A DNA stretch of 64,000 bases from Nectonema munidae (GCA_030549495.1 JAUIRK010000101.1:868001-932000), one strand, 5' to 3'. Positions 45,991-60,195 are shown, numbered from the stretch's first letter. The notes: generated by a model from the sequence alone, not told the origin. A program made the numbers and translations.

Positions 45991-46479
45991 TGTTTATTTT
46001 ATTTCTGTACTAAATTTATTCAATAGAGTTTAATTGATAAAAAATTATTCAAGTATTCTAAAATGTTGAAAAAAGACACTTACTTTTGAACATTTGTATA
46101 CTGTTTAAATGTCTTAAATGTAAAGGTAAAGAATTCCAAACTTTAATTTTTTTGAAAAAAATTTTTTTACTTCTAGAATATTTGTATCTGATATTGCACA
46201 TATCGTTTTTATTTCGTAAATTATATTTAATAACTCGAATATTTTTCACTAAAGTTTACATTCATGTTTACACATTTATAAACAAATGTCAATAAATGAA
46301 TTTTATAAATTTGTTCAAGATCAGGTATTTAGAGTTTATTTCGTATTGCTGCAGAAGTTTCATTATAAATGATTTTTACAGCTTTGTCTTGTTTTTTGTA
46401 ACAATTTTAATTTAGATCAATTAACAAAACATTATTTGAAATTACAGTATATAAGTTTAGAATGAAACACTCCAACAAA

Positions 46480-47730
46480 ATCGAACTACTCTCTCATTCT
46501 CACCACCCACATACTCAACCATGCCCTAGATTATCTACATACGTACAAGTCTCCTCCATACCCAACTAGCTTATCCAATAACATTCAGGATAAACAAAAC
46601 CCTCTCTTCCTAAGCCCAAGTCAACCGTAAATAGCGAGCTTACTCTAAAAATCGTCCCCTACTCCATCTGACTCTAAAACCGAGAAAGCTGCCTTCCGAC
46701 AAAAATAGTCAAAAACCTAGAAACTAATAAGAATACACTTACCATCTCTAACACACGATCCTCAAATAGTGGCACTATTTACTTTCAATTTTCAAAACCA
46801 TAAGAGAGAGCACTAGTACATCAAACACTTCACAATAACGGAATTAAATCCGAAGATTTACCCATCCTCAAACCCCGTTTCCTACTCAGAAGCATACCCA
46901 TAACCACACCACTTTCTTCTCTCTCTGCAACCATTGCTAATGAAAACCTAAACCTAAAAAATATTGGCACCCTTAACACAGTACGCCAAGCTGGTAGCAC
47001 AGGAACCTCCTCTTATAGTGCTATACTAGAACCCAGCAACCCTAACATTTTTAAACACCTACTTAAATCTCCATTACTCATAGTAGACTATCACATTCTC
47101 ACTCTAATCTTAGCAAAACAATTACATCGCCAATGCCAGAAATGTCTAAAATACAATCACACAACGAATAAATGCAAAGCTGCATCACCAAATTGCGATC
47201 CCTGAGGAAATCGAGGCCACTCTATATCAGAATGCATTTTCAAAAATGATTCCACAAAACTCTCATGCTTCAATTGCCACAATCATCACAACGCTACATC
47301 CAAACATTGCGAATTCAAAATTCAACACGCACAACATATCCAAAATCAACACAACCTTCTAAAAATTCATATGCAAAATTTTCTTCACATAAACTTCAAC
47401 CACTCTTGTGCCGCTTGGACAAACCTATATAACATTCTAATTTCAAACATTTTTGATATTATTTCCATTAACGAACCGTACCCAAATCTCTCTTTTAATA
47501 TGCCAAATTACTTACTATATCACACTTCACCTTTATCCTTTTATTCTGCATGCATCTTCATAAAATCAACCGTTCATCATGATAATGGATAAGTGGCTAT
47601 TATCAACTAATTGGTTAGACAAATAGTTAGCCGCCTAAAGTGGAAAAGTACAATTACCGACGGCCTTTCACATTCACTTATATCAATCTACCTACACCCT
47701 GGAGACCACTGAAAAGCATATAAATATCAA
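46480..47730 (+). pseudogene. LINE relic, copy B
   Basis: As copy A, including the same stop after NCDP and the same endonuclease start (47371-47592). Confidence 0.7.
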
Positions 47731-47849
47731 TACAATACTCAGTATAGACACTTGTTTCTTCCAATAAAGTATTTTCTCCCTTTGCAATCATGGTAGCAGA
47801 GAGTGGTTCCTCCTTGTGAATTACGGATCTGGACAGAAAGAAGCAGGGC

Positions 47850-48830
47850 AGTGCTCTTATCCTCTCCCTTCCCGATCCTTTAACTTCTCGAGATGCAGCT
47901 CTTGAGTTAGACGTCGACATCATCAACAGTGAAAGCGGGATCTATGAAATCCTGAAAAAGTTAGATGACTTCTACGAAAGGGACAAAAACGTCAAAGCTT
48001 TTCTATCCTGGAGACAATTTATCCACTATCCCCGAACAGAAGGAGTACCAATGAGTGACTTCATAGTCGCATTTGAAAGAAACTAGCAATTGCAAATGCA
48101 GCGCTATGAACTTGCCTGAAGGAGTCTTAGCTTTCCAGCTTATGGAGAGTGCAAATCTCGTTCAAGAAATAAGAGATATTGTCTTGCGAACATTGGCAGA
48201 AGTGACGTTTGCTCACATGAAAAAACAAATATTGAAGATGCACCAAAGCTCCCAAACAACTACACATGGAGAATCTAAAATGGTTGAAAATGACAGCATC
48301 ATTCACATTAAAATGAAAATGCGTTTCCCGCTGGAAAACTGGAAAGTCTTGAAGACAAGTGAAAAGAAATAATGGTGCTCCCTATAGACGTCGGAACAAC
48401 AATGGAAGAAAAATTCAAAGTTAGAAGCCCACCAATCCGACAATTTGAAATCAGAAAAGATAGAAGCTATATTGAAGTTGCAGAAGCAATTTTGTTACCC
48501 AGCATACATCAAACTAAAAGATTTGTTAACAAAAGCTGGAATAAAGAATCCAATAGTGTTCACCAAGCTCGAAGATATTAAGCCAGAGGTGTGAGACGTG
48601 CAGGCGATATAAAAGGACTCCCTCCAGACAATCAAGTCGTCACTATGGACTTAAACCTGGCGTCAAAATTTTGCATATGATAGATCATGCAACAAGGTAC
48701 TGCCAAGCAATTCGAATAAAAAACAAAAGCAAAAATTAAATAATTTCGCAAATTGAAATACTCATATTGAAAAACTCTCAACAAGTCATTTCTACTAAAG
48801 TTACAAGATATAGCAAGATTCTTTAACTCC
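47850..48830 (+). mobile_element. LTR-retroelement fossil, gag plus integrase start, copy B
   Basis: Same parts as copy A with somewhat more of the region between gag and integrase represented (around 48372-48581). Broken. Confidence 0.6.
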
Positions 48831-49529
48831 AGCAAAAAGCTTCATTCACTTCACACACAAACATAAAGAACATTTACCCCAATTAAATACCTCTACTTCT
48901 ATACCTGCTTCAAAAACTATCAAATATCTAAGACTTAACCTCCGACATACAACAACTTACTTCCCCCATTTCTTCCGATCAGACCCCACAACACTACTCC
49001 ATCCTATTCTTTCTACTCTACTCTAATAGCTAAATACGCACCAAATATTGCTAGCTACTTAGTTCATCCCTCGATACATCGATCTCTTTTAACTCACCCA
49101 TCTGCACAAAATCCATTCAAAACCTCTGGTTCTAGGCGATTGTCAAGAAAGCTACAATGTCAAGAAAAGTCATTAATTGTTTACATATGTCTTCATCACT
49201 ACGTGATGTTGACATTACATCTGTGGCTTTTTATACTCCATTTTCTTCGTCATCACTTTGCCCTGCTACACAGCTACTGCTCTTTTGTAAATCTCTTCAT
49301 ATCTTTGTAGTAAAAATAATAATACCTTAATGTGAATTTTTTTGTTTTATTTTTCAACATGGTAATTAATTATACAGTAGATCTTTTTGGAATAAATGAT
49401 ATAAAATTTTGAGAACTTCATCTTACATTTTTAGCAATAATATAGAAAGTGAATTATAGTTTTATTAAAAAATTTTCAATAATATTTTTACTTTCATAGT
49501 TTTTAATGTTTTTTTTGTATATTTTTGCA

Positions 49530-50430
49530 GGAACAATTTGTCTCTTCTTAGCGCAGAAGAAAGAAAAGAAATCGGTAAAATGAGAAAAAAAAAGAATGGC
49601 TCCTCCTCCAGACATATTTTTTTCTATACCTGAAAAGTATACACGTGCCAAAAATTCCTTGTTTTTGCAATTTGATTATATTCAGGAAAACAAGAGACTT
49701 CTTATTTTTCACGGTGAAGTTATTAAACAGATTAATCAAGTGAGCAATGTTAGCTGTCTGTATATAGACGGCACTTTCAAAAAAGCTCCGAAGCACTTCT
49801 ATCAAATAGTGACGGTTCATACCTTCCACAATAATATTCAGCTCCCAATTTTGTATGCTCTAGCATCGAACAAAAAAGAGGAAACATACAAGTAATAAAT
49901 TATATATTTTGAATAATTTATAATGATTACATTTTTAGCAGGATATTTGAAAGTTTAAAAGCACTAATTGATGAAAGCAAAATCGAGTCCATTACTGGTG
50001 ATTTTGAAAAATTGAGTATTCTTAGCTTCATCAAAAAAGTAATTTTCAGTTTTTCAAATATGTTTAACTATGAACTAAAGCAATTAAAATACTTTCTAAA
50101 GTCTTCTTAGAAGTGCTAAATAATATTTAGGCATCTTATTTCCAGTTTTGACCAGCGTGTTCAATATACAGAAGCTATTAGTTTAGAGTCTTTACTGGAC
50201 ATGTAACTAATAAATCCTATAAATTATGGAAGAAGGAAGCGGGAAAAAGTATTAAGAAAATTGCACTACTTTTAGATTTGGTATTAGAATGCTTCTTGCA
50301 ATTGCTTTCTTGCCTATCTCTGAGGTATTTTAAATATTTCATTGGGTTTCCTTTTAGTCAAAACTTTTTTTAGATACATTCAGCTTTCCATAAAATCAAG
50401 AGAACTTTGAGGCCTCTAGAAAAAAATAAG
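49530..50430 (+). pseudogene. MULE transposase relic, copy B
   Basis: The same N-terminal part (49596-49895) is present, then ESLKALIDESKIES and ITGDFEK, the second catalytic D motif (TDFE-type), at about 49990. Decayed sequence follows through an LVLECFLQLLSCLS stretch to about 50430. The C-terminus is absent. Confidence 0.8.
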
Positions 50431-51143
50431 AATGTTTCATCGACTATTTTAATATAGAACGTTTTGGATAAGCTATGGATATGATTTGGAGATTTGAAAA
50501 GTCTGCAACAAACTTGGCGGGACAGGGGAGACAAATAATCATTGCTGAAGGCTTTCCACAATTCTTAATTTTTTTAAAAACTCGTATGCGTATGTAAACC
50601 TTCGAATCGATGGAAATATTAAAAAGAAAAGGTACAGTGTACACTCTCTATTTTAAGGGATTGCTTGAAAACTTGATGTCCCTTTGAGGATGTACGCCCC
50701 TGTGTATCATATATATATTGGAACACATAGCACTTATATATACAGATTTTTTGATTGAATATGACTTTTTTATAGCAATTTTCAATCAAATTAAAATTGA
50801 TCGTTCCATATAAAAATAAATAAATCATACCATCAGATTTGCAATTAATTATTTAGTGGTTGCGCTCTAGTATTTTATAAAAAAAAAAGATGGCGGTCTG
50901 AAATCCCCCCCCCCCCCCCTCTGCATTACTGAAAAAATGAATACCCTGTCACTAATAGGGTTAATGTTTATTCATTTCATTTTTTAATTAACACTAGAAA
51001 TGCCTATATTAATTTTAACATATAATTACCAAACGATATATAACAATTTAGTAAATTTAATTTTGAAAATATTTTGTAACATTTCAAGTTTAAATAATTC
51101 ATGAGATTGAAAAAATATTCGCTTTTTTCAATCAGTCTATTTT

Positions 51144-52400
51144 TTGTCTTATTTACCGAAGATAGATCTAATATCAGTGGAAGATGAAGCAGATAATGAA
51201 TATAAGTTCATTGGACACTTCGAAGATCATTTTACAAAGTTTCATATTTTATTTCCTTTGAAAACCAAAAGTGCTCAAGAAGTTTCAAAGATGATCGAGG
51301 AACGAGTTTTAGCTTATCTCAGGACGCCATTAATATTTCACTCAGACAACGGAAGAGAATTTGTGAATGCAACACTTAAATATATTTTTAAAACAGGAGA
51401 TTCAGAAGGCAACAGTACTATTTTTGTTACGGGAAGACCTAGACATTCCCAGTCACAAGGCTTAGTCGAACGAGAAAATTCTATAGGTATCTAATTACGT
51501 TTTTTGATTTTATTTTATAACTGAATTTTTTTATGTAAATTTTAGTTCAACAGAAATTGTCAAAATTAAGAAATAATTTTGAGATAAAAATTTTCTTTGT
51601 GTATCTTTGCTTCCTAAAGTTTAGTTTAAACTCGCAGGAGAATGTTACAATAAAAACATCTCCTTATGAAACAGTGTTTGGCCAAAAGGCAAGAAAAACC
51701 TTTTTGCTGATAGCCTCACCGGCGATCATGATGAAACGTTAGTGCAATCGGACTCACAAGAGGATCGATCCAGTTGAAGTTTTATATAATTCAGAAAAGA
51801 AGACTCTATGCCTACAATCTCATATTATCGATCATGATTATTGCATCAAACCAGTAGAAGAATCGAACTGTTATAGATTTTTTTTACAATTGATTAATTA
51901 AATATAATTTTTTTGCAAAATATTTTCTTTATTCATTTAAAATTAGACAGAAGAACAAAGGAGCCAAGCGTGTCCAAATATGTGAAAACGTCTACCAAGA
52001 AACCTGTAAATCTGCAAAAACCATTATGAGTAATAAAAAGAACTTTATAATGTTTCATTTATGATAATATTGTTATATATTTTCTAGAGTAAATGACAAA
52101 GTCACTCTTGTGATACCAAAAAAAGATAGGGCTTCCAGTGAGGCCAAAAGACGGCCTTGCAAAATAATTGAAGCAAGAGGGGACTATGTTCGTTTAGCTT
52201 GTGTCAGTGGAGTGCTAAATCTTCTTTACAAAAAAGACGAAATTTCACATTACACAGGTTATGTAGAAGTACAAACACTTGATAAAAGGTTGAGTTAAGA
52301 GCGGCTGCAAGAAAGTTAAACCCATCAAGAAAAAGTTACGCAAATGTTGTCATTGTAGGCATCCTTGCAAACATCAAAATGCTATTCTTATAAAAATAAC
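51144..52400 (+). mobile_element. KRBA2/Ginger-like integrase fossil, copy C
   Basis: Same parts and order as in copies A and B, nearly identical in sequence; broken. Confidence 0.7.
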
Positions 52401-53332
52401 TTTATATGTAGCACTCATTGTCATCCATCTAAAGCTTGTTCAAACAACACCGAATTTATGTATGTTATTTTGAATTTTGTTTATCGAGTAATTATTGTTG
52501 AAATATTTTTTATCTAATTTTATATTAGTTAAGAAAACCCAATTTAAAAGTTTAACACTTGAAAATATAAGTTCAAGACAAATCATTTTGGCTTAAAGAC
52601 AATCATATTACATTAGTGGATTTGAAGATTCATTGATATTGAAATATAAATGACAAAAGTTTCCTGCTTCACCATTCCTACAAATCCTGCATATTAATAG
52701 TAATCACTGTATTTTAATTAATGGCATTTCTAATAATTAGGGCAAACAAAAGTCAATAAAGTCAAAAAAAACCCATCTTTTTTTTTCTTAAAAGATAGGA
52801 AGAAAAATATTTTTACAAATTAAGAAAAAACCATTTCAAAAATTTAAAGTTTATAGGTCAATAAAATGTTTTTTAGGTAAAAAAAAAGTTAAAAATTAAT
52901 TTTTTTGGTTAAAAAATAAATTTTTTTTTTGAAAAAAATTATTATTTTCTAAAAATAATATTTTATGAAGTATTTTTATATATTTTTTATGGCTAGACTT
53001 TATTGAAAATAAATATGGCTGAATTGTTTTTAACATTTTGAAGATAAATTTTTAGAGAAAATTGTCATTTTTTTATTCTATACTAAAGCTTACAAAAACC
53101 TAACACTTCTTTCACTAGCGTTTAACTTTTTTTGAAAGTACGACTAGTTTTAAACTTTTACAAGCAAAAAATTTTTAAAATACATTTTTTATCAACTAAA
53201 TTTATCATTCTTTTAAAAATTAAATAACATTTGAACATTTTTTAGGTCCGAAAGACCCATGTTTGAAACCAAAGGGTTAAACTAAGTTTTTGAATTGATG
53301 ATTTATTTGATTAATTTTTTATTCAGTTAGAT

Positions 53333-54703
53333 ATGCCTAAAACTCCACCATGTTCAAAAAATAAAATCAAAAATATAGTTAATCAAAGTCCAAAAGAATT
53401 TACAATAGATGATGAAGGCAAATTATTTTGTAAATTCTGCAATGTCAATGTGAAAAACTTTTTTTTGTCCAAAGCCACAAAAACTCAAAAAAGCACCAAA
53501 GTGCTATTTCTTCGGTGTCTAACAATGAAAGTATAGACACTATGTGTCAAAGTTCAACCAGAAATTTTTCTAAAAAAAAATGTTACTTCATTTTTAGAAG
53601 CTAATATCTCACTCCACAAACTTAATCATCCTAGCATAGTCAGCCTTTTTTCCGAAATGGGACATTCTTTACCTTCTATCAGCAACAGCAGAAAAATAGT
53701 GGACGAGATGTGTATAGAAAAGCTTGAGCAAATTAAATCTATTCTGATGGCAAACAAGTTTTCCTTATCCTAGATGCAACGGAAATCAATTCAATGATCA
53801 TTTGTAATATTTTATTGGGAGAAATAGAAAAGCCACACAAAAAGTTGGCTTGTTAGGTGTGAAATATTAGAAACACACGCAAACGCAAATAAAGTCATTC
53901 AACTCATAGACGATGTTCTTAAAGATTTTAAGGTTGAAAGAAAAAAATTTTGACTTTTATTTCTGATGCAGCAAGCTACAATACTTCCGAGTCCAAAACT
54001 CTAAAAGTTCTCTATGAAAATTTATATCACATAACATGTTTTGCACATTTGATGCACAATTGTGCCATGAAAGTGCGAGTTTTTTATAAAGAAGTTGATG
54101 AATTAATCAGCTCTATGAAGATTCTCACAGTGAAAAATAAAAAAAGAAGAGCTATATTTAAAAAAATCGGCACTCCACCATGTCCTATTGTCACTCGATG
54201 GTCTTCCTGGCTTAAAGCAGCGCTTTATTACGCTGACAAACTTCCTGAAGTCAGAAAAATTGTTGAAAGTATTGAAGATGAAAACAGTTTGATAGTGAGT
54301 CGTGCTAAAGAAACGCTGAAAAACTTATAAGAGGTTGAACAATTGATAAACATCAAAGCATCTTATTAATGTATTGTAAATGTGATTGAAATCAACCTTT
54401 CCACCACACTCACTATTGAAAAGGCATTTAGTATTTATAAAAATTTTTAACTTTGGAATCGATGAATGTAATGTTAAAGCCTATTTCGATAAGCGCATGG
54501 AAGTCAGCTACATACAAAATATAATCAATCTTAGTAATCCAAACATATCTTCCTCATCTTACATTTTGCTGAGATCATGTCGGTCTACTTCTGTTTCTGT
54601 AGAACGATCCTTTTCTTTGCTCAAAAAAATAATGACAAAAGATCGAAATTTTTTGCCCTTAAATATTTTTAAATATTTTCTGTTTTATTTTAATTCTTCA
54701 TAG
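53333..54703 (+). pseudogene. CGGBP1-like hAT transposase relic, copy C
   Basis: As copy B, with the 126-codon core (53950-54330) and the dimerisation segment (54386-54703) open and the flanking breaks shared. A few substitutions distinguish it. Confidence 0.8.
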
Positions 54704-54949
54704 TTTTATTTTTCTTACTTGTTTTTTTGTTTGCTTATGTTTTAATTGAATAAAATAATGAAAAAAACATTGATAGATTGTTTAAAAGAAAAATATTTTT
54801 TTGCTAGTTTTTACAAAAACTCAGTCCTTTCTTAGTTTAGACAAGCTAAAATATGGTTAGGTCAAAAAAAGTCAAAATTTTGAATAATAAAGTCAAAAAA
54901 AAATTTTTTTTAGGTCAAAAAAATTTCCTTACTAATAATACACTGAATA

Positions 54950-55280
54950 TATATGATTCTTTGTATTCATCTTATACGTCCGAAATGCTTGAAGAAATAT
55001 ATGAATATATAAATTTTCAAGATGAAGACTTAACAGTGAACTTAATGTCATGCGACAAACAGAAAGATGGCTCAAGCTGTGGTGTATATGCAATTGCATT
55101 TTCTTTATCAATTCTATTCAACCAAACACAAACACATCTAACATATATTTTAATAAACGTGTGGATAAACATTTATACAACTGCTTTATTACCAACCGTT
55201 TGTCACCATTTCCACGTATCGATAGTTTCAGAGATACTATACACACAGCATCATATATTACAAAAAAGACTTAAAACTTT
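54950..55280 (+). pseudogene. Ulp1/C48-type protease relic, copy C
   Basis: Same segment. The open frame here extends upstream to 54853, but the added residues are low-complexity K/N/F sequence and probably not part of the domain. Broken. Confidence 0.65.
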
Positions 55281-55839
55281 TATTACACTTTTTCTATTTT
55301 TTGTTATTGAATTAAAAAATGTTATATCTTACTTTGAACTTTATATTGTTATGAAAATTAAATAAAATGTTTATTTTATTTCTGTACTAAATTTATTCAA
55401 TAGAGTTTAATTGATAAAAAATTATTCAAGTATTCTAAAATGTTGAAAAAAGACACTTACTTTTGAACATTTGTATACTGTTTAAATGTCTTAAATGTAA
55501 AGGTAAAGAATTCCAAACTTTAATTTTTTTGAAAAAAAATTTTTTACTTCTAGAATATTTGTATCTGATATTGCACATATCGTTTTTATTTCGTAAATTA
55601 TATTTAATAACTCGAATATTTTTCACTAAAGTTTACATTCATGTTTACACATTTATAAACAAATGTCAATAAATGAATTTTATAAATTTGTTCAAGATCA
55701 GGTATTTAGAGTTTATTTCGTATTGCTGCAGAAGTTCCATTATAAATGATTTTTACAGCTTTGTCTTCTTTTTTGTAACAATTTTAATTTAGATCAATTA
55801 ACAAAACATTATTTGAAATTACAGTATATAAGTTTAGAA

Positions 55840-57090
55840 TGAAACACTCCAACAAAATCGAACTACTCTCTCATTCTCACCACCCACATACTCAACCATG
55901 CCCCAGATTATCTACATACGTACAAGTCTCCTCCATACCCAACTAGCTTATCCAATAACATTCAGGATAAACAAAACCCTCTCTTCCTAAGCCCAAGTCA
56001 ACCGTAAATAGCGAGCTTACTCTAAAAATCGTCCCCCTACTCCATCTGACTCTAAAACCGAGAAAGCTGCCTTCCGACAAAAATAGTCAAGACCTAGATA
56101 CTAATAAGAATACACTTACCATCTCTAACACACGATCCTCAAATAGTGGCACTATTTACTTTCAATTTTCAAAACCATAAGAGAGAGCACTAGTACATCA
56201 AACACTTCACAATAACGGAATTAAATCCGAAGATTTACCCATCCTCAAACCCCGTTTCCTACTCAGAAGCATGCCCATAACCACACCACTTTCTTCTCTC
56301 TCTGCAACCATTGCTAATGAAAACCTAAACCTAAAAAATATTGGCACCCTTAACACAGTACGCCAAGCTGGTAGCACAGGAACCTCCTCTTATAGTGCTA
56401 TACTAGAACCCAGCAACCCTAACATTTTTAAACACCTACTTAAATCTCCATTACTCATAGTAGACCATCACATTCTCACTCTAATCTTAGCAAAACAATT
56501 ACATCGCCATTGCCAGAAATGTCTAAAATACAATCACTCAACGAATAAATGCAAAGCTGTATCACCCAATTGCGATCCCTGAGGAAATCGAGGCCACTCT
56601 ATATCAGAATGCATTTTCAAAAATGATTCCACAAAACTCTCATGCTTCAATTGCCACAATAATCATAACGCTACATCCAAACATTGCGAATTCAAAATTC
56701 AACACGCACAACATATCCAAAATCAACACAACCTTCTAAAAATTCATATGCAAAATTTTCTTCACGTAAACTTCAACCACTCTTGTGCCGCTTGGACAAA
56801 CCTATATAACATTCTAATTTCAAACATTTTTGATGTTATTTCTATTAACGAACCGTACCCAAATCTCTCTTTTAATATGCCAAATTACTTACTATATCAC
56901 ACTTCACCATTATTCTTTTATTCTGCATGCATCTTCATAAAATCAACCGTTCATCATGATAATGGATAAGTGGCTATTATCAACTAATTGGTTAGACAAA
57001 TAGTTAGCCGCCTAAAGTGGAAAAGTACAATTACCGACTGCCTTTCACATTCACTAATATCAATCTACCTACACCCTGGAGACCACTGAA
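55840..57090 (+). pseudogene. LINE relic, copy C
   Basis: As copy A. The knuckle region is open for 103 codons (56271-56582), the best-preserved version of this part, with the endonuclease start at 56748-56969. Confidence 0.7.
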
Positions 57091-57199
57091 AAGCATATAA
57101 ATATCAATACAATTCTCAGTATAGACACTTGTTTCTTCCAATAAAGTATTTTTTCCCTTTGCAATCATGGTAGCAGAGAGTGGTTCATCCTTGTGAATT

Positions 57200-58190
57200 A
57201 CGGATCTGGACAGAAAGAAGCAGGGCAGTGCTCTTATCCTCTCCCTTCCCGATCCTTCAACTTCTCGAGATGCAGCTCTTGAGTTAGACGTCGACATAAT
57301 CAACAGTGAAAGCGGGATCTATGAAATCCTGAAAAAGTTAGATGACTTCTACGAAAGGGACAAAAACGTCAAAGCTTTTTTATCCTGGAGACAATTTATC
57401 CACTATCCCGAACAGAAGGAGTCCCAATGAGTGACTTCATAGTCGCATTTGAAAGAAACTATAGCAATTGCAAATGCAGCGCTATGAACTTGCCTGAAGG
57501 AGTCTTAGCTTCCCAGCTTATGGAGAGTGCAAATCTCGTTCAAGAAAAAAGATATTGTCTTGCGAACATTGGCAGAAGTGACGTTTGCTCACATGAAAAA
57601 ACAAATATTGAAGATGCACCAAAGCTTCCAAACACCTACACATGGAGAATCTAAAATGGTTGAAAATGACAGCATAATTCACATTAAAATGAAAATGCGT
57701 TTCCCGCTGGAAAACTGGAAAGTCTGTGAAAAGAAATAATGGCGCTCCCTATGGACGTCGGAACAACAATGGAAGAAAAATTCAAAGCTACAAGCGCACC
57801 AGTCCGACAATTTGAAATCAGAAAAGATAGAAGCTATATTGAAGTTGCAGAAGCAATTTTGTTACCCAGCATACATCAAACTAAAAGATTTGTTAACAAA
57901 AGCTGGAATAAAGAATCCAATAGTGTTCACCAAGCTCGAAGATATTAAGCCAGGTGTGAGACGTGCAGGCGATATAAAAAGACTCCCTTCAGACAATCAA
58001 GTCGTCACTATGGACTTAAACCTGGCGTGAAAATTTTGCATATGATAGATCATGCAACAAGGTACTGCCAAGCAATTCGAATAAAAAACAAAAGCAAAAA
58101 ATAAATAATTTCGCAAATTGAAATACTCATATTGAAAAACTCTCAACAGGTCATTTCTACTAAAGTAAGATATAACAAGATTCATTCACT
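57200..58190 (+). mobile_element. LTR-retroelement fossil, gag plus integrase start, copy C
   Basis: Same parts as copy B. Broken, no LTRs seen. Confidence 0.6.
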
Positions 58191-58769
58191 TTACACACAA
58201 ACATACAGAACATTTACAGACCCCACAACACTACTCCATCCTATTCTTTCTATTCTACTCTATTAGCAAAATACGCACCAAATATTGCTAGCTACTTAGT
58301 TCATCCCTCGATACATCGATCTCTTTTAACTCACCCATCTGCACAAAATCCATTCAAAACTTCTGGTTCTAGGCGATTGTCAAGAAAACTACGTCAAGAA
58401 AAGTCATTAATTGTTTACATATGTCTTCATCACTACGTGATGTTGACATTACATCTGTGGCTTGCTATACTCCATTTTCTTCGTCATCACTTTGCCCTGC
58501 TACACAGCTACTGCTCTATTGCAAATCTCTTCATATCTTTGTAGTAAAAATAATAATACCTTAATGTGAATTTTTGTTTTATTTTTCAACATGGTAATTA
58601 ATTATACTGTAGATCTTTTTGGAATAAATGATATAAAATTTATTTTTAGCAATAATATAGAAAGTGAATTATAGTTTTATTAAAAAATTTTCAATAATTT
58701 ACAATAGAAATTCGATCAATAAAGAAACTGAGGGAATTTATTTTAACTTTCATAGATTTTAATGTTTTT

Positions 58770-60021
58770 TTGCTCCTCCAGACATATTTTTTTCTATACC
58801 TGAAAAGTATACACGTGCCAACAATTCCTTGTTTTTGCAATTTGACAAGTAGTCTTGGGTAAACAAGAGACTTCTTATTTTTCACTGTGAAGTTATTAAC
58901 ACATTAATCAAGTGAGCAATGTTAGCTGTCTGTATATAGACGGCACTTTCAAAAAAGCTCCGAAGCACTTCTATCAAATAGTGACGGTTCATACCTTACA
59001 CAATAATATATTTTGTTCGAACAAAAAAGAGAAAACATACAAGTAATAAATTATATATTTTGAATAATTTATAATGATTACATTTTTAGCAGGATATTTG
59101 AAAGTTTAAAAGCACTAATTGATGAAACCAAAATCAAGTTCATTACTGGTGATTTTGAAAAGAGTATTCTTGCTTCATCAAAAAGAGTAACTTTCAGTTC
59201 ATATTTTAACTCGTACAGCAATTAACATACTTTTAGTCTTTTAGAAGTGCTAAATATAAAGGCTGTTATTTCCACTTTTGCCAGTCAGTATACAGAAAAT
59301 TAGTATCTTTAGGACATGGGCAAAAGTATTCAAAAAGCACTACTTTTAGATTTGGTATTAGAATGCTTCTTGCAATTGCTTTCTTGCCTATCTCTGATGT
59401 ATTTTAAATATTTCATTGGGTTTCCTTTTAGTCAAAACTTTTTTTAGATACATTCAGCTTTCCATAAAATCAAGAGAACTTTGAGGCCTCTAGAAATAGA
59501 AGGTTTCTTCGACTATTTTGAGAGCACGTTGATAAATGGATATGATTTGGAGATTTGGAATGTCTGCAACAAACTTTACAGAACAATAATCATTGTGAAG
59601 GCTTTCACAATTCGTAAAACTTTTAAAATTTTTATCCCCCGTATAATTTTGTTTGTTTAATATTATTTTTAGAATGAAATCCTCTCTTCCATTTGAAAAT
59701 ACCACTGTATGGGAAGTTTTAGATTACTTCATAAAATGTGAGGAAAAGTTTTACAAAGACATGGCTGAAATTGAAGAAGTTGACTCGATGTATGCTTGGA
59801 ATGGTGGAAATGAAAAAAAGAAAAGAGAGAAAGATGAAAGCATTAGAAATATATATATAGATTATCAAAACAACAGAAATCTATATTTATTTCTTTCCCG
59901 AATGGCGAAACACATATCCCAAGCAGCAAATGTAGAAACTAATAACGAAGATGATTACATATTGGATTTTTCTCTTTTAAACGAACATCCCAGATTTGAT
60001 GTATCGTTTTTATTGTCATGA
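58770..60021 (+). pseudogene. MULE transposase relic, copy C (longest)
   Basis: The N-terminal part is more decayed than in A and B, but YIDGTFKKAPKHFYQIV, ITGDFEKSIL and the LECFLQLLSCLSLMYF stretch are all present. A 122-codon open frame at 59653-60021 (MKSSLPFENTTVWEVLDYFI, later YAWNGGNEKKKREK) supplies a plausible C-terminal part preceded by a ttttag acceptor-like edge. The gene probably had small AT-rich introns. Several frames are broken. Confidence 0.75.
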
Positions 60022-60195
60022 AATAAAGTTTGTTTATACCTAAAAAAAAAGAAATTAATTTTGTTTATACCAAAAATTGAAAAACTTTTTGAGATTAGTA
60101 AAAGATAGTTTTCAGTTTTATTCAAATATGAATAAATATGATAATAAAGCATAAAATAATTTCTAAAATTTCTTAATAGTGATAAATAATATTTG

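Larger units (their letters stand above)
41188..50631 (+). repeat. Composite tandem block, copy B
   Basis: The layout is as in copy A, offset by about 9,230 bp at the integrase and about 9,210 bp at the hAT relic. Visual identity with A and C is very high, with scattered single-base and short length differences. Copy B keeps a larger part of the MULE body (to about 50430) and joins copy C without the 355-bp block. Confidence 0.9.
50632..60195 (+). repeat. Composite tandem block, copy C
   Basis: Homology with copy B starts at tacagtgtacactctctatttt (50634 against 41346). Copy C extends furthest to the right: it alone includes the last MULE piece (59653-60021), and it ends with a tail (about 60045-60195) shared with 40687-40831 of copy A. 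It is offset from B by about 9,286 bp at the integrase. Confidence 0.9.

Noticed and set aside
31999-60195. A Polinton/Maverick-like element, suggested by integrase plus cysteine protease
   Set aside because: No polymerase B, packaging ATPase or capsid-like genes were seen, the protease motif is Ulp1-type, and the unit mixes relics of several unrelated elements.
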